This document shows, in pieces, positions 17,079-24,964 of a stretch of 64,000 bases of DNA. The stretch is from Thioclava indica (GTDB taxonomy: Bacteria > Pseudomonadota > Alphaproteobacteria > Rhodobacterales > Rhodobacteraceae): positions 124,001 to 188,000 of the forward strand of contig NZ_AUNB01000018.1 of NCBI RefSeq assembly GCF_000714545.1. Reading direction: 5' to 3'. The translations under genes were made by a program, and so were the position numbers. The notes under the pieces were generated by a model. It ran no database searches and had not been told where the DNA came from. It was given only the letters and a program-made list of their open reading frames with translations. How positions within the stretch are numbered: position 1 is the stretch's first letter; the number at the start of each line of letters is the position of its first letter.

Positions 17079-17981
17079 TTGAGCGATTGGATTATTTCAA
17101 TTTCCGGCACCGAGACGGGTCATCATCTGGCGCTGGGCTTGGCATTGCTGGCGGCGTTTTTACACGCGCTTTTCGGCGCGCTGCAGAAGGGGCGGCATGA
17201 TCCCTGGCTGAGCCGCGCCGCGATTGATGCAAGCTACGGGATCATGGCCGCGCCGATTGCGCTCTTTGTGGTGCCCTGGCCCGAGCCCTTCATGTGGCCG
17301 ATCTTCGCCACCGTTTTTGTGATCCATGTCTGTTACAAGCTGTTGCAGGCGATGACCTACACGCGCGGCGCTTACACGGTGGTTTATCCCGTGGTGCGCG
17401 GCACCGCCCCGCTTTTTGCGGTGATCGGGGCGGGAATCGTCTTTGGCGAGCATTTCACTTGGGGCCAATGGGCCGGGGTCGGTGTGTTGCTCGCGGGAAT
17501 TTACGGCTTGGCGCTTTATAATCTGCGCACCATCACGGTTAATCGCGAGACGATGGTGCCTGCGCTGGCGCTTGCAGTGGCGACGGGGGCGTTCGTCGCG
17601 CTTTACACCACCTATGACGCTTATGGCATTCGCGCGACCGCCGATCCGTTTACCTTTCTGGCGTGGTTTTTCTTCATCGATGGGTGGTTCATGCCCATCG
17701 TGACGGCGCGGCGCTGGGTGCGGTTGCCCGGTAGCGAAATCGTGCCTTTGCTGAAAAGGGGTGTTATCGGCGCGATTGTTGCCTATTTCTCCTTTGGCGC
17801 GATCATGCTGGCGACGCGGCTGGACAAGGTGGGCGAGGCGGCGGTGCTGCGTGAGACCTCGACGGTCTTTGCCGCCCTGATCGGCTGGCTGGTGCTGGGC
17901 GAAAAGGTTGGGCCTCGGCGCACGGCATTGATGGCGCTGATCGCGGTGGGTGCGGTGATTGTGGAAATGGCAGGACGGTAG
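17079..17981 (+). CDS. EamA/DMT-superfamily transporter
   Basis: About 300 residues with ten predicted membrane segments arranged as two EamA repeats, the architecture of drug/metabolite-type permeases. Landmarks include AFLHALFGALQKGR, the first-repeat end VGVLLAGIYGLALY, and ETSTVFAALIGWLVLGEKVG in the second repeat, the classical EamA motif. I prefer the TTG at 17079 (LSDWIISISGTETGH) because the frame further upstream, to 17016, runs through the repeat element; a TTG start is less certain than an ATG. The yciB-type gene starts 6 bp after its stop. The substrate cannot be read from sequence. Confidence 0.82.
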   Translation: MSDWIISISGTETGHHLALGLALLAAFLHALFGALQKGRHDPWLSRAAIDASYGIMAAPIALFVVPWPEPFMWPIFATVFVIHVCYKLLQAMTYTRGAYTVVYPVVRGTAPLFAVIGAGIVFGEHFTWGQWAGVGVLLAGIYGLALYNLRTITVNRETMVPALALAVATGAFVALYTTYDAYGIRATADPFTFLAWFFFIDGWFMPIVTARRWVRLPGSEIVPLLKRGVIGAIVAYFSFGAIMLATRLDKVGEAAVLRETSTVFAALIGWLVLGEKVGPRRTALMALIAVGAVIVEMAGR

Positions 17982-17987
17982 AGGCAG

Positions 17988-18608
17988 ATGGCAGGCAAAA
18001 AGATATCCCCTTGGGTGAAAGGCGCGCTTGATTGGGGGCCGCTGGTGATTTTCTTCATCGCGTTTAATCGCTTGAAGGATGGCCATTACGAAATTCTGGG
18101 CCGCGATTATTCCGGTTTCATCGTGGCGACCGCGCTGTTCGTGCCGTTGATCGCGATTTCAACGCTGATCCTGTGGCGCCTCACGGGCAAGCTGTCACCG
18201 ATGCAGATCGCAACGCTGGTCTTGGTGCTGATCTTTGGAGGCTTGTCGGTCTGGCTCAACGATCCGGTGTTTTTCAAGATGAAGCCGACGATCATCTATC
18301 TGCTGTTTGCGGGCATCCTTGGCGCGGGATTGCTGCGCGGCAAGGCGTGGTTGCAGCTGGTGATGGAAGAGGCCCTGCCAATGGAGCACGAGGGCTGGAT
18401 GATCCTGACCAAGCGCTTTGTCGGGCTGTTTGTGGCGCTGGCGGTGGCAAATGAAATCGTCTGGCGCTCGATGTCTGACAGCATCTGGGTTGATTTTAAA
18501 ACCTTTGGCCTTCCGATCATTCTGATCGGATTTATCATGGCGCAGGCCAAGCTGTTTGAGCGCTATGGCATAGAAAAAACCAGCGAGGACAGTGCGCCCC
18601 CGGAATAG
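17988..18608 (+). CDS. YciB/IspZ-family inner-membrane septation protein
   Basis: 206 residues, with six or so hydrophobic segments. The hallmark motifs of the YciB/intracellular septation protein A family are present: GPLVIFFIAF near the N-terminus, FGGLSVWLNDPVFFKMKPTI in the middle and WRSMSDSIWVDFKTFGLPI near the C-terminus. Family members affect cell-envelope integrity and septation, and the biochemical role is not settled. The start lies 6 bp after the EamA-type gene, so the two genes probably share a transcript initiated upstream; the conserved ftsY neighbourhood fits an envelope role. Confidence 0.92.
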   Translation: MAGKKISPWVKGALDWGPLVIFFIAFNRLKDGHYEILGRDYSGFIVATALFVPLIAISTLILWRLTGKLSPMQIATLVLVLIFGGLSVWLNDPVFFKMKPTIIYLLFAGILGAGLLRGKAWLQLVMEEALPMEHEGWMILTKRFVGLFVALAVANEIVWRSMSDSIWVDFKTFGLPIILIGFIMAQAKLFERYGIEKTSEDSAPPE

Positions 18609-18624
18609 GGACGCACCGCAATAT

Positions 18625-19314
18625 TCAGCGTTTGAAGAGCACTTTCTGCGCGTCGCGGTTGCTATTGTCGCCGCGGTTTTCTGCCCCCAGCGCGCGACCG
18701 GCCTGCACTGCGGGGCGGGACGATAGCTCATCCAGCCAGCGCTTCAGATGCGGCTTGTCATCAAGCACCTGTTGCTGCCCCTCCCAAAGCGAGGCCCAGC
18801 CCCACGCCGCCATATCCGCGATTGAATAGAAATCGCCCGCCAAGTAGCGGTTCTCGGCCAAGCGGCGATCCATCACGCCGTACAGCCGACCCGTCTCGGC
18901 GCGGTAGCGATCCTTGGCATAGGGCAGGTCTTGCGGCGGTTCCAGATTGGGGGCGTATTTCAGGAAATGATGCGCCTGACCGGCCATCGGCCCCAGTCCG
19001 CCGACCTGCCAGAACAGCCATTCATCCACCGCGATGCGCTGACGCTCGCCCGCGCCATAGAATTGCCCCGTCTTGCGCGCGAGATATTGCAGGATCGCGC
19101 CGGATTCAAAGATCGAGATCGGCGCGCCATCGGGGCCATCAGGATCAATGATTGCGGGCATCCGGTTATTGGGGGAAATCTTAAGAAACTCGGGTTTGAA
19201 CTGATCGCCCGCGCCGATGTCGATCAGGTGGGTTTCGTACTCCAGCCCCATCTCTTCCAGCGCGATAGAGATTTTCCAGCCGTTGGGCGTAGGCCAATAG
19301 TATAGCTCGATCAT
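18625..19314 (-). CDS. Glutathione S-transferase family protein (YghU/YfcG-like)
   Basis: 229 residues. The N-terminal thioredoxin-like domain starts MIELYYWPTPNGWKISIALE and contains the cis-proline loop ISPNNRMPAIIDPD and the glutathione gamma-glutamyl site IFESGAILQYLA. The all-helical C-terminal domain follows from about residue 90. The TPNGWK/SPNNRMP pattern is that of the bacterial YghU/YfcG class, which has disulfide-bond reductase activity in characterised members. It lies 30 bp downstream of the alpha/beta hydrolase gene on the same strand. Confidence 0.92.
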   Translation of the reverse strand: MIELYYWPTPNGWKISIALEEMGLEYETHLIDIGAGDQFKPEFLKISPNNRMPAIIDPDGPDGAPISIFESGAILQYLARKTGQFYGAGERQRIAVDEWLFWQVGGLGPMAGQAHHFLKYAPNLEPPQDLPYAKDRYRAETGRLYGVMDRRLAENRYLAGDFYSIADMAAWGWASLWEGQQQVLDDKPHLKRWLDELSSRPAVQAGRALGAENRGDNSNRDAQKVLFKR

Positions 19315-19344
19315 GTCTGTCCCTTTCGCAAGAAGCGTTGGGGA

Positions 19345-20262
19345 TCAATCTGCGCTATGATGCACGAAAGGCAAGCGCAGAGGTGCTGTGCGCGGGCGCG
19401 CAAACAGGCGCGACCAGCGCGGGGTCTGCGCCTGCGGCAGCGCTTGGGCCAGATAGGGCAGGGGCAGGCGGTCGGGCGTGCGCAACGCTGCGCGATACAG
19501 ATCAAACAGCCCCGCGCGCATGTAGCACGAGAAATGGCTGACCCGCCTATCCGCCACCCCAACCGGATAGCCGATATTGCACAGCGTCGCGATCACCTCG
19601 GGGGCGTCGATTTGCAGATCGAGCCAGTTGCGCAAAGGGCGCGTCAGCCCGTTGCCAATGCAGCGCTCGCGGCCGCGCCCTACGCCCAGTTCCATCAGGA
19701 AATCGAACAGATCGTTCTCGCGGGTCGTGACGTTCAGGATCTCGCAGCTGCGTCCGGCGGGGCTGGCCATTGCCTCCTCGGCGCGGCTTTGAAATTCCGC
19801 CGCCGCCAGCAGCACCATGCGCGAAACTCGACCCTCATGCAGATGACGCAGCGCGCGCAGCGCCACCCGACACCCCATCGAATGCGCGATGATCCCGACC
19901 GGGCGGCCAGAGACCAGCGCCAGTCGCGTCGCGAGGCGCGCCAGTCGTTGCGCCGCAATCTCGGCCATGTCGTAAATGCGCGCCAGCCGCCCCGTGGATT
20001 CCCAGCCAAAGCCGACCGCAATCCCCTCGCCGGGGTTTTGTCCACCAAGCCCCAAAGCGCGCGGCCAACTCACGGCGGTGTTCAGATCATAGCTGGGCTC
20101 TAGCGCGAAAATATGGGCGTGCGGGTCGCGTTTGGGATCGGTGGGCGAATAGCCATAGCCATGCACCATCACAATAATCGGTGCGCCCTCGGGTAGGGTT
20201 TCGGCCTGCGCGATCAGGGCGGCGGGGATGGTTTCGCAGGCATTAATGTTGAACAGCGGCAT
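19345..20262 (-). CDS. Alpha/beta-hydrolase fold protein
   Basis: 305 residues, no signal peptide. The oxyanion loop is VMVHGYGYSP (about 31-40), and the nucleophile elbow is IIAHSMGCRVAL with Ser128. A later DLQIDAPEVI and the C-terminal FVHHSAD are candidates for other active-site residues, but I cannot place the acid and His with certainty. The arrangement resembles esterase/lipase-like proteins with a DUF900-type nucleophile elbow. It sits upstream of the glutathione transferase gene and is divergent from metZ. The substrate is unknown. Confidence 0.8.
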   Translation of the reverse strand: MPLFNINACETIPAALIAQAETLPEGAPIIVMVHGYGYSPTDPKRDPHAHIFALEPSYDLNTAVSWPRALGLGGQNPGEGIAVGFGWESTGRLARIYDMAEIAAQRLARLATRLALVSGRPVGIIAHSMGCRVALRALRHLHEGRVSRMVLLAAAEFQSRAEEAMASPAGRSCEILNVTTRENDLFDFLMELGVGRGRERCIGNGLTRPLRNWLDLQIDAPEVIATLCNIGYPVGVADRRVSHFSCYMRAGLFDLYRAALRTPDRLPLPYLAQALPQAQTPRWSRLFARPRTAPLRLPFVHHSAD

Positions 20263-20348
20263 GGCGGGAGGTCCGAAATTATGTGCATTTTTGTAAAGTC
20301 CAAACGCAGCATTTCGCGGCGCGGTTCCCGTGGGGGCGGTGCGTAACG

Positions 20349-20451
20349 GCCCGCAACCCTGTGCAAGCGGGCAAGCTGACGGGGGCGAAAGCGTTGACCC
20401 CGCGCAGTTGGGGCGCTATCGCAAACCAAACGCGACCAACCGTCGCAGGAG
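20349..20451 (+). promoter_or_regulatory. Structured leader of metZ (unclassified hairpins)
   Basis: The 195-bp gap upstream of metZ contains a 6-bp stem GCCCGC (20349-20354)/GCGGGC (20367-20372) with a 12-nt loop. A GGGG...CCCC hairpin around GCGAAAGC follows, then GCGAC (20432-20436)/GTCGC (20442-20446) directly before the AGGAG ribosome-binding site at 20447. metZ is often controlled by SAM-responsive RNA in alphaproteobacteria, but I cannot match this to the SAM-II consensus. Confidence 0.35.
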
Positions 20452-20457
20452 CGCGCC

Positions 20458-21633
20458 ATGACCGATCGTAAATTTCGCACCAGACTTGTCCATGACGGCA
20501 TCCGCCGCAGCCAATATGGCGAGATGGCCGAGGCGATGTTTCTGACCCAAGGCTTTGCCTACCCCTCGGCCGAGGCCGCCGAGGCGCGCTTTCTCGATCA
20601 GGGCGCGGATGAGTTCATCTATGCCCGCTACGGCAACCCCACGACGCGGATGTTTGAAGACCGCATGGCCTCGATCGAGGGCTGCGAAGATGCGTTTGCC
20701 TGTGCCAGCGGAATGGCGGCGGTCAATGGGGCGCTGTCCTCGTTGGTGAAAGCGGGCGATCATATAGTGGCCGCGCGCCAGATGTTTGGATCGTGCCTGC
20801 ATGTTCTCAAGATTCTGCAAGGGTTCGGCGTGGCGGTGACGCTGGTCGATGGCACGAAGCTGGATGCGTGGCGCGCGGCGATGCGCCCGGAAACCAAGAT
20901 CTGTTTCTTCGAGAGCGTGTCCAATCCCGGCCTTGAGGTGGTCGACATCGCGGGCGTGGCCCAGATTGCCCATGAAGGCGGCGCGGTGGTGGTGTTAGAC
21001 AACGTCTTTGCCTCGCCGGTGTTTTCCAACGCGGTCGCCTTAGGCGCTGATATCATTGTCTATTCCGCGACCAAGCATATTGACGGCAGTGGGCGCGTGC
21101 TGGGCGGTGTGGTGCTGGGAACGCGCGACTTCATCCGCGGCCCGCTGGAAAGCTATGTCAAACATACCGGCGGTGCGATGAGCCCGTTTCACGCGTGGCT
21201 GTTGCTGTCGGGCTTGCAGACGCTGGACTTGCGGGTGCGCGCACAGGCGGCCAATGCGGCGGCGGTGGCCACGGCTGTGGCAGGGCATGCTGCCCTTGCG
21301 CGCACGATCTATCCCGGCCTGATCGATCACCCCCAGCATGCGCTGGCGATGGATCAGATGGGCTCGGGCGGCACGATGATCGCGCTTGATTTTGCGGGCG
21401 GAAAAGAGGCGGCGTTCCGCTTTCTCAACGCGTTGGAAATTGTCAGCCTATCCAACAACCTGGGCGATGCGAAATCCATCGCGACCCATCCGGCCACGAC
21501 CACGCATAAAAACCTTAGCGAGGAAGAACGCGCCACCATCAATATCACGCCGGGGCTTGTGCGGATTTCGCTGGGCATCGAGGATGGGCGAGATCTTGTT
21601 GCCGATATCGTGAGTGCGCTTTCGGCTGTCTAA
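20458..21633 (+). CDS. metZ: O-succinylhomoserine sulfhydrylase
   Basis: A PLP-dependent Cys/Met-metabolism enzyme that makes homocysteine directly from O-succinylhomoserine (or the acetyl ester) and sulfide in methionine synthesis. 391 residues. The PLP lysine is Lys206 in SATKHIDG; YARYGNPTT, ACASGMAAVN and LDNVFASPVF are family motifs. The N-terminus (MTDRKFRTRLVHDGIRRSQY) and NLGDAKSIATHPATTTH near the C-terminus are typical of MetZ rather than cystathionine beta-lyase. The start follows AGGAG at 20447. folE2 lies downstream on the same strand after 95 bp. Confidence 0.92.
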   Translation: MTDRKFRTRLVHDGIRRSQYGEMAEAMFLTQGFAYPSAEAAEARFLDQGADEFIYARYGNPTTRMFEDRMASIEGCEDAFACASGMAAVNGALSSLVKAGDHIVAARQMFGSCLHVLKILQGFGVAVTLVDGTKLDAWRAAMRPETKICFFESVSNPGLEVVDIAGVAQIAHEGGAVVVLDNVFASPVFSNAVALGADIIVYSATKHIDGSGRVLGGVVLGTRDFIRGPLESYVKHTGGAMSPFHAWLLLSGLQTLDLRVRAQAANAAAVATAVAGHAALARTIYPGLIDHPQHALAMDQMGSGGTMIALDFAGGKEAAFRFLNALEIVSLSNNLGDAKSIATHPATTTHKNLSEEERATINITPGLVRISLGIEDGRDLVADIVSALSAV

Positions 21634-21651
21634 GCGGTGATCCAGCGGAAG

Positions 21652-21674
21652 GTCCAGGGCGTAACACCTTGGAC
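21652..21674. promoter_or_regulatory. Imperfect inverted repeat between metZ and folE2
   Basis: GTCCAGGG (21652-21659) and CCTTGGAC (21667-21674) pair at 7 of 8 positions around a 7-nt spacer, 55 bp before the folE2 start. It has no T-run, so a protein-binding operator is as likely as a terminator. No known consensus was matched. Confidence 0.3.
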
Positions 21675-21728
21675 AATCTGCACTCGCCCCCCATATTATG
21701 CGGGACCGGGGCTACCGGAGGATAGGAT

Positions 21729-22823
21729 ATGAACGTGCACGGTAAGATCGATACGCCTGATGCGAATGAGGCCAAGACTGCGCTGGAAACCCTGCGTGCA
21801 TGGGCTGCCCTTGCAGATCCGGTTGAGGTCGCGCGTCTGGACCCCGCGATTGCGCGCCTGCTGCCGGGTCATGCCGTCGCGAATTACCCCGATCTGAGCC
21901 GCCAGTTTGACCCTGATTTCAAGGTGGATGAGGCCTATAAGGCCAGCCTTCCCGATCTGCAGAACGGCCCCGCCTCGTTGATCGTGGGGGCCAAAACCCG
22001 CATCGAGCATGTCGGGATTTCGAATTTCCGCCTGCCCGTGCGCTTTCGCACCCGCGACAATGGCGATCTGACGCTTGAGGCCTCAATCACCGGCACGGTC
22101 AGCCTTGAGGCTGAGAAAAAAGGCATCAACATGAGCCGCGTGATGCGCAGCTTTTACAGCCATGCCGAAGAGAGTTTCTCCTTCGAGGTGATGGAAGCGG
22201 CGCTGGATGATTATCTCGACGATCTCGAGAGCTTTGATGCGCGGTTGATGATGCGGTTTTCCTTCCCGGTCAAACGCCCGTCGCTGCGCTCGGGCCTTGA
22301 GGGCTGGCAGTATTACGACATCGCGCTGGAGCTGATCGACATGGGCGGTGCGCGCACCAAGGTGATCCATCTCGACTACGTCTATTCTTCGACCTGCCCG
22401 TGCTCGCTGGAACTTTCTGAGCATGCCCGCGCAACCCGAGGCCAGCTTGCTACGCCGCATTCGCAACGCTCTGTGGCGCGGATTTCGGCAGTGGTGGAGC
22501 CGGGCGAATGCCTGTGGTTCGAAGACCTGATCGAGCTGGCGCGCGCCGCCGTTCCCACCGAAACGCAGGTGATGGTCAAACGCGAGGACGAGCAAGCCTT
22601 TGCCGAGTTGAACGCCGCCAACCCGATCTTTGTCGAAGACGCAGTGCGTGTCTTTGCGCAACGCCTGCTGGCCGAGCCGCGGATCGGTGATTTTCGCGTG
22701 CTCGCCAGCCATCAGGAAAGTCTGCACAGCCATGATGCGGTGGCGGTGCTGACCGAGGGGCAGACATTCGGCTCGGCCAGCCTTGACCCGCAGCTATTCG
22801 CCAGCTTGGTACATCGCGGCTAA
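21729..22823 (+). CDS. folE2: GTP cyclohydrolase FolE2 (type IB)
   Basis: Converts GTP to dihydroneopterin triphosphate, the first step of folate synthesis. 364 residues. Type IB markers are visible: GINMSR (133-138), the metal-binding pair STCPCSLELSEHA (Cys223, Cys225) and SHQESLHSHDAVA near the C-terminus. The type IB enzyme is not restricted to zinc, and in several bacteria it is a Zur-controlled substitute for FolE. No Zur box is recognised upstream, and the window holds no folE, so it may be the main enzyme here. The ATG at 21729 is preceded by GGAGGATAGG. Confidence 0.95.
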   Translation: MNVHGKIDTPDANEAKTALETLRAWAALADPVEVARLDPAIARLLPGHAVANYPDLSRQFDPDFKVDEAYKASLPDLQNGPASLIVGAKTRIEHVGISNFRLPVRFRTRDNGDLTLEASITGTVSLEAEKKGINMSRVMRSFYSHAEESFSFEVMEAALDDYLDDLESFDARLMMRFSFPVKRPSLRSGLEGWQYYDIALELIDMGGARTKVIHLDYVYSSTCPCSLELSEHARATRGQLATPHSQRSVARISAVVEPGECLWFEDLIELARAAVPTETQVMVKREDEQAFAELNAANPIFVEDAVRVFAQRLLAEPRIGDFRVLASHQESLHSHDAVAVLTEGQTFGSASLDPQLFASLVHRG

Positions 22824-22880
22824 GGCGACGGGACGGGCGTTTGCGCGCCCGTTTCGCGGCTCAGATTTGACGCCCGGCAT

Positions 22881-22976
22881 CCCCACGAAGAAGGCGACGA
22901 ATTCGGCCTTGTTGGTGGCGCCGGTTTTCTCGAAAAGTCGGGCGCGATATGGCGAGGGTTTCAAACTCCATAGCCC
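22881..22976 (-). pseudogene. Remnant of a LuxR-type HTH C-terminus
   Basis: The minus-strand frame reads GLWSLKPSPYRARLFEKTGA then TNKAEFVAFFVG, which matches the recognition helix and last helix of a LuxR/GerE HTH domain (usual form HR.R...K.GA.NR.E.V). Nothing recognisable of the receiver or sensor part lies upstream in this frame, so only about 30 residues survive. It belongs to the degenerate stretch 22824-23904. Confidence 0.4.
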
Positions 22977-23265
22977 GTCATGCCCGGCGCGCGCACAGGC
23001 TGGCGAGCCATGCGTAATTCTAGGGTATGGCGCGACAGGTTTTGTGCAAGCATGCTGATCCTCAAAGAGGAGGAGAAGATGGTCGCCATCATTGGGTGCG
23101 GGCACAGCCGCGTTGGGCGGAGCCCGATACGTTGAAGGACGCCACCGTTCTGCGCGGCGCGGCCTTGCCGGAGAACCTGCCGGGTGCGCGCCATAGGCTA
23201 GTGCTCAGTATGGGGGGCGCGGCGGTTGCTAATTATGCCTCGGTTCTGGAGGGCACGGCACGAAT

Positions 23266-23574
23266 ATGGCGCAATGGTTAGAGCGCACAGCGCGAATAAA
23301 TGCCACGGCCCCGATGATCTCGCATGGTTGTTTTACACCTCGGGCACCACCGGGCGGCCCAAGGGCGTGCAGATCACCCATGGGATGCTGGCGGCAACCT
23401 CGCTGTGCTACCCGCTTGATGTCGATCCTGTCGCCCACGAGGATGGCGCGTTTCGGCCCGCGTTTCGTGCAAATCTATGGTCAGGGAGAATGCCCGATGG
23501 CGATCTCGGCCCTTTCACGCGATGAGGTGGCTGATCGCGCTCACCCGCGCTGGCGTGAGCGGCTGGTCTCGGTC
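23266..23574 (+). pseudogene. Acyl-CoA ligase (AMP-binding) remnant with internal deletions and frameshifts
   Basis: Three collinear pieces of an AMP-forming acyl-CoA ligase survive. The frame from ATG 23266 gives MAQWLERTARINATAP, a typical N-terminus. About 30 bp on, in a second frame, comes DDLAWLFYTSGTTGRPKGVQ then ITHGMLAATSLCYPLDVDPV, the phosphate-binding loop and following helix. Back in the first frame near 23475 comes YGQGECPMAISALSRDEV then HPRWRERLVSVGR, the A5 region. Intact ligases have about 130-150 residues between each pair, so at least two large deletions plus a frameshift have occurred. The gene is dead. Confidence 0.75.
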
Positions 23575-23575
23575 G

Positions 23576-23665
23576 GTCGCGTCCCAGCGGATCGACGCCA
23601 ATTTGGCGCGATAGGCCTCGTAAGCCGCAAGGCTCGTGACCTGCCCGCCGTTGGTCCCTCGTTCA
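23576..23665 (-). pseudogene. Possible remnant of another coding sequence (SLAAYEAYRAKL)
   Basis: Just where the ligase remnant ends, the minus strand reads YERGTNGGQVTSLAAYEAYR then AKLASIRW. The SLAAYEAYR element recalls short NIPSNAP-family proteins, but the match is brief and the rest of the frame is not recognisable. It is listed because it marks a likely junction at about 23575. Confidence 0.25.
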
Positions 23666-23904
23666 TAACGAGAGGCTACAGGTTGGATTTTGGTAGCGGG
23701 GGTCTTCGCCCCGGGCACGCGCACCGGGCCGAAAGATGCAGCGCTGCGTCGGGGCGCGCGTTTGCTACAATCATCTGGCCGGAAACTCAAAAAAGAGTGC
23801 GCGACGGGCTGGCGGGAAACCGGTGGCGAAAATGTCGGTGCGCCCCATCTATAGGGAATGCCCGGCCATTTTGCCGGATCTGATACGCAAATAAGGACAG
23901 TTTC

Positions 23905-24921
23905 ATGCGTTATAAACGTCTTGGCCCAAGCGGGCTGTTTGTCTCTGAGCTTTGCCTTGGCACGATGACTTTTGGGGGCCGTGACGGTATCTGGAGCCAG
24001 ATCGGTCAACTGGATCAGACAGAGGCCGACGCGCTGGTGAAAACTGCGCTGGACGCGGGCATTAACTTTATCGACACGGCGAATGTCTATGCTGGCGGCG
24101 ATAGCGAGCGCATCCTTGGCCAGTCGCTGAGAAACCTTGGCGTGGCGCGCGCGGATGTCGTGATCGCCACCAAGGTGCTCGGGCCGATGGGCGAGGGGGT
24201 GAATGCGCGCGGTGCCTCGCGCTATCACATCATGGATCAGTGCAAGGCCAGCCTAGAACGGTTGCAGCTTGATCATATCGACCTGTATCAGATTCACGGG
24301 TTTGATGCCCACACGCCGATTGAAGAAACGCTGGAGGCGCTGGATACGCTCGTGCGGCACGGGCATGTGCGCTATATCGGGCTGTCCAATTGGGCGGCGT
24401 GGCAGATCGTGAAAGCGGTCGGCATCGCGCAGGCGCGCCAACTGGCCCCGATCCTGTCCTTGCAGGCTTATTACACGCTGGCCGGGCGCGATCTGGAGCG
24501 TGAGATCGTACCGATGTTGAAAGATACCGGGATCGGCCTGATGGTCTGGAGCCCGCTGGCCGGGGGCTTCCTGTCGGGCAAATATGACCGTGAGGGCAAA
24601 GGCAGCGACGGGCGGCGCGCCAATTTCGACTTCCCGCCGGTCAACAAGGATCGCGCCTATGATGTGATCGAGGCGATGCGCCCGATTGCCGAGGCCAAAG
24701 GCGTGTCGGTAGCCCAGATCGCGCTGGCGTGGCTGTTACATCAAGACGCGGTGACGAGCGTGATCGTGGGGGCCAAGCGTGTCGATCAGCTCGCCGACAA
24801 TATCGCGGCGAGCAAGGTCAAACTGAGTGACGCCGAGCTGAAAACCCTGGACGATGTCAGCGCTTTGCCTGCGGAATATCCGGGTTGGATGCTAAAGCGT
24901 CAGAGCGCCTATCGCGCGTAA
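23905..24921 (+). CDS. Aldo/keto reductase
   Basis: A 338-residue NADPH-dependent oxidoreductase with the TIM-barrel aldo/keto reductase fold. The catalytic tetrad can be placed: Asp in FIDTANVYAGGDSE, Tyr in the same motif, Lys in VIATKVLG and His in LYQIHGFD. GLSNWAAWQIV and the cofactor-binding SVIVGAKRVDQLADN are also family landmarks. Members of this general-stress/Tas-like group reduce varied carbonyl compounds, so a specific substrate cannot be given. It is preceded by the degenerate region and a small hairpin (CCGGC/GCCGG, 23862-23877), and is convergent with kdsA. Confidence 0.93.
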   Translation: MRYKRLGPSGLFVSELCLGTMTFGGRDGIWSQIGQLDQTEADALVKTALDAGINFIDTANVYAGGDSERILGQSLRNLGVARADVVIATKVLGPMGEGVNARGASRYHIMDQCKASLERLQLDHIDLYQIHGFDAHTPIEETLEALDTLVRHGHVRYIGLSNWAAWQIVKAVGIAQARQLAPILSLQAYYTLAGRDLEREIVPMLKDTGIGLMVWSPLAGGFLSGKYDREGKGSDGRRANFDFPPVNKDRAYDVIEAMRPIAEAKGVSVAQIALAWLLHQDAVTSVIVGAKRVDQLADNIAASKVKLSDAELKTLDDVSALPAEYPGWMLKRQSAYRA

Positions 24922-24931
24922 CGAATTGCTT

Positions 24932-24957
24932 GGGCAGGCCGCTTTTCCGGCCCGCCC
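24932..24957. terminator. Bidirectional hairpin between the aldo/keto reductase gene and kdsA
   Basis: GGGCAGGCCG (24932-24941) pairs with CGGCCCGCCC (24948-24957) with one mismatch around a 6-nt CTTTTC loop, in the convergent gap. There is no long T-run, so efficiency is uncertain. Confidence 0.5.
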
Positions 24958-24964
24958 GCACGGC

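Noticed and set aside
20349-20460. SAM-II or SAM/SAH riboswitch call for the metZ leader
   Set aside because: Neither the SAM-II conserved bases nor the AACGGCTTCC loop of SAM/SAH is present; only unclassified hairpins could be supported.
22794-23105. 103-residue minus-strand frame as an intact gene
   Set aside because: Only about 30 residues resemble a LuxR HTH end; the rest has no similarity, and the surrounding sequence is degenerate.
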